Origin: Streptomyces sp. HPF1205
Lineage (GTDB): Bacteria > Actinomycetota > Actinomycetes > Streptomycetales > Streptomycetaceae
Direction of reading: 5' to 3'
NCBI RefSeq assembly: GCF_020400825.1
Contig: NZ_JAINVH010000004.1
Span: forward strand, 292,168 to 356,167
Length of the DNA: 64,000 nt
Below are positions 57,876 to 64,000 of the stretch, in pieces. Numbering within the stretch: the stretch's first letter is position 1; every line of letters starts with the position of its first letter. The translations under genes and the position numbers were made by a program. The notes beneath the pieces were generated by a model that worked only from the letters and a program-made list of their open reading frames with translations, ran no database searches and was not told the origin of the DNA.

Positions 57876-58775
57876 GTGTCCGCCGCCCCCGCCGCCTCCC
57901 GTACGCCCTACGAGTTCTTCGACGCGGCCGTCGTGCGCACCCGGCGGCTCTCCCCCAGCATCGTGCGGGTGGTGCTCGGCGATCCCTCGCTGGCCCGCGT
58001 GGTCAGCGAGGGGCGCGACCAGCGCTTCAAGCTGTTCCTGCCCCGGCCGGGCCAGAACGCGCCCGTACTGCCCGAGTCCCTGGGCGCCGACTGGTACGCC
58101 CGCTGGCGCGCCCTCGACCCCGGCGTGCGCGGCGTCATGCGCACGTACACGATCCGCGACACCCGCAGCGACCCGCCCGAACTCGATGTCGACTTCGCCC
58201 TCCACGGCGACCTCGGACCCGCCTCCGCCTGGGCCCGCCGCGCCCGGCCGGGCGACCGCGTCGCCGTCCTGGCCCCCGTCCGCCGCGGCAACGGGGGCGT
58301 CGACTTCCGCCTCCCGCCCGGCGCAGACGCCGTCCTGCTCACCGGCGACGAGACCGCGCTGCCCGCCGTCGCCGGCATCCTGGCCGCCCTCCCCGAGGGC
58401 ATCCCCGTCCGCGCCCTCCTGGAGGTGGCGCACCCGGACGACCGCCTGCCCCTGCCCACCAAGGCCGACGCCGACGTCCAGTGGTTCGTACGCCCCCGGG
58501 CTGCACCCTCACCCCTGCCGGCGGCCCTGGCCTCCACTCCCCTGCACGGGCGCACCCCTTACGCCTGGCTGGCCGGTGAGGCGACCGCGGTCCGCGCGCA
58601 GCGCCGCCACCTGGTCCGCGACCGTGCCCTTCCCCGCCAGGCGGTGACCTTCACCGGCTACTGGCGCCGCGGCACCACGGAGGACCAGTTGCTGGCGCGA
58701 GCGGCCCGGCCGGCGGAGCGGACGGAACCGGAAGCGGCAAGGAGCCCGGCCCCGGCGGCCACCGCGAAGGCCTGA
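57876..58775 (+). CDS. Siderophore-interacting protein (flavin reductase-like)
   Basis: 299 residues from GTG 4 bp after the previous stop. IVRVVLGDPSLARVVSEG, VMRTYTIRDTRSD (FAD-binding RTYTIR), and a C-terminal TGYWRRGTTEDQ are ViuB/SIP signatures. It reduces Fe(III)-siderophore to release iron in the cytoplasm. The Ala/Glu-rich end is variable. Confidence 0.92.
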   Translation: MSAAPAASRTPYEFFDAAVVRTRRLSPSIVRVVLGDPSLARVVSEGRDQRFKLFLPRPGQNAPVLPESLGADWYARWRALDPGVRGVMRTYTIRDTRSDPPELDVDFALHGDLGPASAWARRARPGDRVAVLAPVRRGNGGVDFRLPPGADAVLLTGDETALPAVAGILAALPEGIPVRALLEVAHPDDRLPLPTKADADVQWFVRPRAAPSPLPAALASTPLHGRTPYAWLAGEATAVRAQRRHLVRDRALPRQAVTFTGYWRRGTTEDQLLARAARPAERTEPEAARSPAPAATAKA

Positions 58776-58816
58776 ACCGGAGTGAACGGCGGCGGGGGGC
58801 GACGACGTCCGGCCCG

Positions 58817-58854
58817 CCGCCTGTGCGGCGAGGCGCTGCCCGCCGCACAGGCGG
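58817..58854. terminator. Bidirectional terminator after SIP and HAD genes
   Basis: CCGCCTGTGCGGCG pairs perfectly with CGCCGCACAGGCGG, 10-base loop, between convergent genes. Confidence 0.75.
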
Positions 58855-58938
58855 GGGACGGCGGGCGGCGGACGGCGACCGGGCGGCGAGCCTCTCCGCC
58901 GGGTCACCCCCGCGGTCAGGTCACGCACCCGGCCGGGG

Positions 58939-59961
58939 TCAGAGCCCCACCCGCCCAAGCGCCTTGCCCGCGTCCAGCCCGCACCCGCCGTCCCCCGCGT
59001 ACGTCCATGCCGCCGCGCACAGGGCGCGCAGTCCGTCGACCGGATCGCCCGCGCCCTCGATCGCGAGCCCGTCGGAGGAGGCCGTGGCGGTCCACCCGCC
59101 GCAACGGAAGCCCTCGTCGGCCGAGCCCGGCACCTCAGGGTGCGGCCCGAGGAGCCCGCGAAGGTCCGCGGCCACATACGTGGGCCGGTGCCGCGGCTCG
59201 GCGGCGAGCAGCTCGGCCGCCCGGGTCACCCCGGTGAGGACGAGCAGGGAGTCCACCCCGCCCGCGTACGCGCCCTCGATGTCCGTGTCGAGCCGGTCGC
59301 CGACGACCAGCGGCGTGCGCGCCCCGGTCCGCAGCACGCTCTCGCGGTGCATGGGCGGCAGCGGTTTGCCCGCGACCCGCGGCGTACCGCCGGTGGCGAT
59401 CCGCACCGCCTCGACAGCGGCGCCGTTGCCCGGCGCGATCCCCCGGCCGCCGGGAATGGTGCGGTCGGTGTTGGAGGCGAACCACGGCACGCCGCGCTCC
59501 ACCGCGTACGCCATCTCCGCCAACTGCGACCAGCGCAGGTCGGGCGAGTAACCCTGGACGGCCGCCACGGGATCGTCGTCCGCCGAGCCGACCGGCCGCA
59601 GGCCGCGCTCGCGCAGCGCCTCCATCAGCCCCTCTCCGCCGATCGCGAGCACCTTGGACCCGGCCGGCACCTCCTCGGCGATGAGCCGGGCCACGGCCTG
59701 CGCGGAGGTCACCACCTCCTCGGGCGCGGCCGGGACACCGAGCCGGGTCAGGTGCTCGGCGACGGTGTGCGGCGTACGGGCCGCGTTGTTGGTGACGTAC
59801 GCGAGCCGCATTCCCTGCCCGCGCGCGGCCTTCAGCGACTCGACGGCGTGCGCGATGGCGTCACCGCCGGCATAGACGACCCCGTCGAGGTCGAGCAGGG
59901 CCGTGTCGTACGCCGCGTCCAGCGCTCGCCGGCTGCCGTCTGTCCTGGTCCGCACGGTCAT
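58939..59961 (-). CDS. HAD-IIA family sugar phosphatase (NagD-like)
   Basis: 340 residues. TALLDLDGVVYAGGDAI (D-x-D nucleophile), VTNNAARTPHTVAEHL, GKPLPPMHRESVLRTG and VVGDRLDTDIEGAYAGG are HAD-IIA motifs. About 80 extra C-terminal residues (GFRCGGWTATASSDGLA) exceed the ~260 usual; they may be a helical appendage. A cytoplasmic phosphatase of sugar phosphates. Confidence 0.92.
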   Translation of the reverse strand: MTVRTRTDGSRRALDAAYDTALLDLDGVVYAGGDAIAHAVESLKAARGQGMRLAYVTNNAARTPHTVAEHLTRLGVPAAPEEVVTSAQAVARLIAEEVPAGSKVLAIGGEGLMEALRERGLRPVGSADDDPVAAVQGYSPDLRWSQLAEMAYAVERGVPWFASNTDRTIPGGRGIAPGNGAAVEAVRIATGGTPRVAGKPLPPMHRESVLRTGARTPLVVGDRLDTDIEGAYAGGVDSLLVLTGVTRAAELLAAEPRHRPTYVAADLRGLLGPHPEVPGSADEGFRCGGWTATASSDGLAIEGAGDPVDGLRALCAAAWTYAGDGGCGLDAGKALGRVGL

Positions 59962-60046
59962 GAGGGGCTCGCTCCCGGTGTCTCGTCGATGAACCGATCA
60001 TCCCTCATGGCCGACACCGGCCGAGCGGCGGACATAGCATGCGCGA

Positions 60047-61384
60047 ATGAGCACCTACGGTCCGGACGCCCCGCACCCCCCTGGTCGCCCGGCTTCCGTC
60101 CCCGGCCTGCGCCTGGCCCCCTTCCGCGGGCTGCGCTACGTGCCCGAGCACGTCGGCAGCCTGGCGGCGGTCACCTCGCCGCCGTACGACGTGGTGGTAC
60201 GTCCCGAAGGCCGGCGCGTACTGGAGGACGCGGACCCGCACAACGTGGTCCGGCTGATCCTCCCGGACGCCGACTCCCCCGTCGACCGGCACCGCAAGGC
60301 GGCCCGCGCCCTGGACCGCTGGCTCGCCGAAGGCGTACTGACCGCCGACCCGCGGCCCGGGCTCTACGTCTACGAGCAGCTCGACGGCGACGCCCGCCTT
60401 CAGCGCGGTGTGATCGGCGCCCTGCGGCTGACCCCGCCCGAGGAAGGCGTCGTCCTGCCGCACGAGGACGTGATGCCCGGCCCGGTCGCCGACCGCGCCG
60501 CCCTGATGCGCGCGACCGCCGCCAACCTGGAGCCTCTGCTGCTCGCCTACCGCGACGGGAAAGGTGCCGGGGGCAGTGAGGGGAACGGCGACGTCGGCGC
60601 CACCGCCCGTATCGTGGACCGCACCGCCACCGAGGCGCCGCCGCTGCTGTCCACGACGACATCCGACGGCGTACGCCACCGCCTGTGGTCCCTGACGGAC
60701 CCGGCCGACATCGCGGCCGTCCAGGCCGACCTCGCCCCCCGCCAGGCCCTCATCGCGGACGGCCACCACCGGTGGGCCACCTACCGCGAGCTGCAGGCCG
60801 CCCAACCGCCCGGCACGGCCTGGGACTACGGCCTGGTGCTCCTGGTGGACAGCGCCCGCTACCCCCTGCGGGTGCGCGCCATCCACCGCGTCGTGCCCGG
60901 ACTGTCCCTGCCCGACGCCCTGGAGTCGGCCCGACGGGTCTTCCGGGTCCGCCCGCTGCCGGGGCCCCTGGACCGCGCCCTGGCCGCACTGGCCGAGGCC
61001 GCCGCCGAGGGCAACGCCTTCCTGCTCGCAGGTGACGGCTACCACCTGCTGGACCGCCCCGACCCGGCCCGCGTGGACGCCTGCGTACCCGCCGGCCGTC
61101 CGGAACCGTGGCGCCGCCTGGACGCCACGGTCCTGCACAGCGTCCTCCTGGACCGCGTCTGGCGGATCCCGGACGCCGGCGACCACATCCGCTACATCCA
61201 CGACGCCACCGCCGCGGTCGCCCTGGCCGAACGCCACGGCGGCACGGCGGTCCTGATGCATCCGGTGCGCGAGGACATCGTCCTGGAACTGGCCCGCAAG
61301 GGCGTGATGATGCCCCGCAAGTCCACGTCGTTCGGCCCGAAACCGGCCAGCGGGCTGGTCATGCGGAGCCTGAAGCTGGGCTGA
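60047..61384 (+). CDS. DUF1015 domain-containing protein
   Basis: 445 residues. Signatures LAPFRGLRYVPEHVGSLAAV, TSPPYDVVVRPEGR, HNVVRLILPD, IADGHHRWATYRELQAAQPP and MPRKSTSFGPKPASGLVMR are the DUF1015 family. No ribosome site; a TAGCAT -10 just 4-9 bp upstream suggests a leaderless transcript. Function unknown. Confidence 0.87.
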   Translation: MSTYGPDAPHPPGRPASVPGLRLAPFRGLRYVPEHVGSLAAVTSPPYDVVVRPEGRRVLEDADPHNVVRLILPDADSPVDRHRKAARALDRWLAEGVLTADPRPGLYVYEQLDGDARLQRGVIGALRLTPPEEGVVLPHEDVMPGPVADRAALMRATAANLEPLLLAYRDGKGAGGSEGNGDVGATARIVDRTATEAPPLLSTTTSDGVRHRLWSLTDPADIAAVQADLAPRQALIADGHHRWATYRELQAAQPPGTAWDYGLVLLVDSARYPLRVRAIHRVVPGLSLPDALESARRVFRVRPLPGPLDRALAALAEAAAEGNAFLLAGDGYHLLDRPDPARVDACVPAGRPEPWRRLDATVLHSVLLDRVWRIPDAGDHIRYIHDATAAVALAERHGGTAVLMHPVREDIVLELARKGVMMPRKSTSFGPKPASGLVMRSLKLG

Positions 61385-61436
61385 GGGACCCAAGCGGCGC
61401 GCGCCCGCGCCTCCGCGGCTGTCACCGGTGGAAACG

Positions 61437-61486
61437 CCGGAGGGCGGCATTCGCGGGGCCGGGGTCCCGTGAATGCCGCCCTCCGG
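61437..61486. terminator. 21-bp hairpin terminator
   Basis: CCGGAGGGCGGCATTC plus gCGGG pair with their complement across an 8-base loop with one G-U wobble, between the convergent DUF1015 and Arg/Asp-repeat genes. Confidence 0.85.
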
Positions 61487-61523
61487 GGGCGGTCCGGCCG
61501 CTGTGCCGCGACCGAACCGGTTG

Positions 61524-63599
61524 TCAGTCCTCGTCCCGCGCCTCGCTGGGCGCCGGCGCGCGGAACGGCGAGTCGAGGAACGAGGCGGGCTCGGCGTCCT
61601 TGCCGCCGCCCTTGTGCTCGTCCTTCTCGCCGGGCCGACCGTCGTCATCGGCGTCGGAACCGTCGCCGGCCCCGTCGTCCGTGTCGGTCACCTCGTCGTC
61701 GGCCGGGTCGTCGTCGGTCACGTCGTCGTCAGCGAGGTCGTCGTCGGCCAGGTCCTCGACCTCGTCGTCGTCCCCGTCGTCGTCACCGTCCTCATCGTCG
61801 TCCTCGTCGTCCTCGTCGTCGCTCGCGTCCTCGGCGTCCGATACGGGCTCCGACCCAACGTCTTCGCGCACGTCGTCGGCCTCGGATTCGGCGGCCTCAT
61901 CGTCAAGGACGTCCACGAACTGCACGCCGTCGAGCTGGGCGAGTCGGTCGGACGCGTCGGTGGAGCCGTTGTGGTCGGCTTCCAGCGCCTTGGCGAACCA
62001 CTCGCGGGCCTCGCTCTCCCGGCCCACGGCGAGCAGGGCGTCGGCGTAGGCGTACCGCAGCCGGGCGGTCCAGGGGTGGATCGCGTTGGAGGCCAGCTCG
62101 GGGCTCTGCAGGGTGACCACGGCCGCCTCCGCCTGGCCCATGTCCTGCCGCGCCCCGGCCGCGACCAGCCGCATCTCGACCTGACCGGCCTTGTCGAGCT
62201 TGTGCACCTCCGGTGCGCCCGCCATCTCCAGGGCACGCTCGGGGCGGCCGAGGCCGCGCTCGCAGTCGGCCATGACCGGCCACAGCTCGACGCCCCCGGT
62301 CATCCGCCGGCTCGCGCGGAACTCCGCCAGCGCCTCGGCATACCGCTCGGTGGCGTACGACGCGAAGCCCGCCGCCTCCCGGACGGCCGCGACACGGGAC
62401 GCCAGCCGCAGGGCCACCCGGGAGTAGGCGTAGGCCTGCTCGGGCTCCTCGTCCAGCAGCCGGGCAACCATCACCAGGTTGCGGGCCACGTCCTCGGCGA
62501 GCGTCTTGGGCAGGCTCATCAGCTCCTGCCGCACGCTGGGGTCGATCTCCTGCCCGGTCACCTCGTCGGGGATCGGCAGGCGCTTGATCGGCTCCCGCTC
62601 GTCACGGCGCTCGTCACGGCCGCCACGGTTCTCGAACCGTCCGCGCCCCTGCACGACGGGCCTGCGGCCGGACGACCGCTCGCCATCGCGCCTCGGCGCG
62701 CGGGGCCGGTCGTCACGACGGTCGTCCCGCCGGAACCCGCGGTCGTCGTCCCGACGCGGGGTACGGGGACGGTCAGCGCGGGACCGGTCATCACGGCGGT
62801 CGTCGCGGGGACGGTCGTCACGACGGAAACCACCACCGGCCGGACGGTCATCGCGGGGGCGGTCGTAGCGCGGCCGGTCGTCACGACGGTCGAAACGGGG
62901 GCGGTCACGGTCGTCACGACGGTCATCACGGCGGAAGCCCCGGTCGTCGTCGCGCCGCGGGCCACGGGGACGATCGTCACGACGGTCCTCACGCGGGCGG
63001 TCGTAGCGCGGTCGGTCGTCACGACGGAAACCACCACCCGGGCGGTCGTCACGACGGTCGTCACGACGGTCGTCACGACGGTCGAAACGAGGACGGTCAC
63101 GGTCGTCACGGGGGCGGTCGTCTCGGGGACGGTCATAGCGGGGTCGGTCGTCACGACGGAAACCGCCGCCGGCCGAACGGTCGTCACGGGGGCGGTCGTC
63201 TCGGGGACGGTCATAGCGGGGTCGGTCGTCACGACGGAAACCGCCGCGGTCGTCACGGGGACGGTCATAGCGCGGTCGGTCGTCACGACGGTCGTCACGA
63301 CGGTCGAAACGAGGACGGTCACGGTCGTCACGGGGACGATCGTCACGACGGTCGTCGCGGGGCCGGTCGTCACGACGGTAACCACCACCGGCCGGACGGT
63401 CATCACGGCGGAAGCCCCGGTCGTCGTCGCGGCGCGGGCCACGGGGACGGTCGTCGCGCCGGTCGTCACGGGGGCGGTCGTCACGGCGGTAGCCGCCACC
63501 GCGCTGGCCGTCGCGGCGCGGGGCGCCGGCACGGTCGTCACGCCGATCCTCGCGACGGTAACCGCCGCGCTCCGGCCGGTCTTCGGGCGAGTTGGACAT
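61524..63599 (-). CDS. Arg/Asp-repeat protein with TPR-like core and acidic tail
   Basis: 691 residues; ATG 63599 has AGGAG 8 bp upstream (another ATG two codons before has it at 2 bp). Residues ~10-335 are repeats of DRRDDRPR, DRPRYDRPRDD and GGGFRRDD type, strongly charged. About 345-560 is an alpha-helical TPR-like domain (DVARNLVMVARLLDEEPEQA, YAEALAEFRASRRMTGGVEL, REWFAKALEADHNGS). 565-660 is almost pure Asp/Glu. Streptomyces homologues are known only as hypothetical. The charged repeat suggests RNA or ribosome contact. Located beside an rRNA operon. Confidence 0.83.
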   Translation of the reverse strand: MSNSPEDRPERGGYRREDRRDDRAGAPRRDGQRGGGYRRDDRPRDDRRDDRPRGPRRDDDRGFRRDDRPAGGGYRRDDRPRDDRRDDRPRDDRDRPRFDRRDDRRDDRPRYDRPRDDRGGFRRDDRPRYDRPRDDRPRDDRSAGGGFRRDDRPRYDRPRDDRPRDDRDRPRFDRRDDRRDDRRDDRPGGGFRRDDRPRYDRPREDRRDDRPRGPRRDDDRGFRRDDRRDDRDRPRFDRRDDRPRYDRPRDDRPAGGGFRRDDRPRDDRRDDRSRADRPRTPRRDDDRGFRRDDRRDDRPRAPRRDGERSSGRRPVVQGRGRFENRGGRDERRDEREPIKRLPIPDEVTGQEIDPSVRQELMSLPKTLAEDVARNLVMVARLLDEEPEQAYAYSRVALRLASRVAAVREAAGFASYATERYAEALAEFRASRRMTGGVELWPVMADCERGLGRPERALEMAGAPEVHKLDKAGQVEMRLVAAGARQDMGQAEAAVVTLQSPELASNAIHPWTARLRYAYADALLAVGRESEAREWFAKALEADHNGSTDASDRLAQLDGVQFVDVLDDEAAESEADDVREDVGSEPVSDAEDASDDEDDEDDDEDGDDDGDDDEVEDLADDDLADDDVTDDDPADDEVTDTDDGAGDGSDADDDGRPGEKDEHKGGGKDAEPASFLDSPFRAPAPSEARDED
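62600..63590 (-). repeat. Coding repeats of the Arg/Asp protein
   Basis: About 1 kb of imperfect 12-24-bp units (cggtcgtcacgacgg and relatives) lying in the N-terminal half of the gene. Strongly recombinogenic. Confidence 0.85.
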
Positions 63600-63690
63600 C
63601 GACATGACTCCTGTGGGTTGGGTGGTGCTGTCGTGCAGGCCTCCCCCTTGCGATAGGGAGGGCGCGCTCTTGGGGAGTGGGCGGGAATAC

Positions 63691-63733
63691 AAAAGACCCC
63701 CGGTCCCAGCGCTCAGGCCAGGACCGAGGGTCC
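63691..63733 (-). terminator. rRNA operon terminator
   Basis: GACCCTCGGTCC pairs with GGGACCGGGGGTC with one wobble, then TTTT. It lies 10 bp after the 5S rRNA 3' end on the minus strand. Confidence 0.9.
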
Positions 63734-63742
63734 ATAAAGATT

Positions 63743-63861
63743 GTTCGGCGGCGTCCTACTCTCCCACAGGGTCCCCCCTGCAGTACCATCGGCGCTGAAA
63801 GGCTTAGCTTCCGGGTTCGGAATGTAACCGGGCGTTTCCCTTACGCTATGACCACCGAAAC
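63743..63861 (-). rRNA. rrf: 5S ribosomal RNA
   Basis: About 119 nt on the minus strand, beginning GTTTCGGTGGTCATAGCGTA and ending GTAGGACGCCGCCGAAC, with the GTTACATTCCGAACCC and GATGGTACTG segments typical of actinobacterial 5S. The 23S gene should end just beyond the window; 63862-64000 is the 23S-5S spacer. Confidence 0.97.
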
Positions 63862-64000
63862 ACTATCGGGTCGCCCGCGGAGAGCGGGACATCGACAGAG
63901 TCCGAGCGAACAAGCACACTTTTCAGTTGAGTGTTCTTCTGTTCACCGGTGCGACTGTTCGCAACCCGGGAACCAAACAGTGGACGCGAGCACAGCAATA

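Noticed and set aside
62600..63590. Possible CRISPR-like array
   Set aside because: Repeats are imperfect, without unique spacers, and lie in frame within a coding gene.
63862..64000. 3' end of 23S rRNA inside the window
   Set aside because: The sequence reads as 23S-5S spacer; the 23S end probably lies just past base 64000.

Overview
The window is about 73% G+C, with strong G/C bias at third codon positions, frequent GTG starts and compact operons. Gene content (sflA-type SepF paralogue, DnaE2 mutasome, streptogrisin-type protease, DUF5685, Rpf-type transglycosylases, DmdR/IdeR-type iron box, glycosyl hydrolase family 15 protein) points to Streptomyces or a very close relative. From memory, the order dnaE2 - sflA - der/cmk/tyrA - scpAB/parA - ald - pyrG - recN/nadK/tlyA matches the S. 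coelicolor chromosome around SCO1738-SCO1790, so this looks like conserved core chromosome. I see no insertion sequence, prophage or CRISPR array.

Layout. 1-8.7 kb: the end of an AAA ATPase; a methyltransferase-Nudix fusion with a GntR regulator; a fused acetyl-CoA carboxyltransferase; and a mutagenic repair operon (dnaE2 plus a reduced Y-family polymerase-like gene) behind a LexA-like box. 9-16 kb: an MFS/ArsR pair, a PPOX flavoprotein, a secreted streptogrisin, DUF1684, a DUF5685 protein with an extreme cysteine-rich tail, and the divergent sflA cell-division gene. 16-26 kb: an acyl-CoA dehydrogenase with a DHA2 exporter, a PAP2 phosphatase, a glycosyltransferase, two Rpf-domain cell-wall hydrolases and two unknown genes.

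26-37.5 kb: tyrA-cmk-plsC-der, an RNA-repair-like nucleotidyltransferase overlapping tail to tail with an ADP-ribosylglycohydrolase, and a chromosome-organisation operon parA-RHH-scpA-scpB-rluB. 37.5-47.5 kb: ald with a strong terminator and promoter, an NB-ARC/TPR-type protein, pyrG plus a Nudix gene, a GH15 trehalase/glucoamylase-type enzyme and a glycosyltransferase. 48-53.2 kb: an operon of a phasin-like/H1-like protein, a small protein, tlyA, nadK and recN. 53.3-58.8 kb: an SCP2-like gene and an iron-siderophore uptake locus arranged around one iron box. 58.9-64 kb: a HAD phosphatase, DUF1015, a large Arg/Asp-repeat protein, and the 5S end of an rRNA operon read leftwards.

Starts were moved inward from the longest reading frame wherever a Shine-Dalgarno sequence, an ATGA/GTGA overlap or homology recall supported it. 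No database search was possible; family names are from motif recognition.
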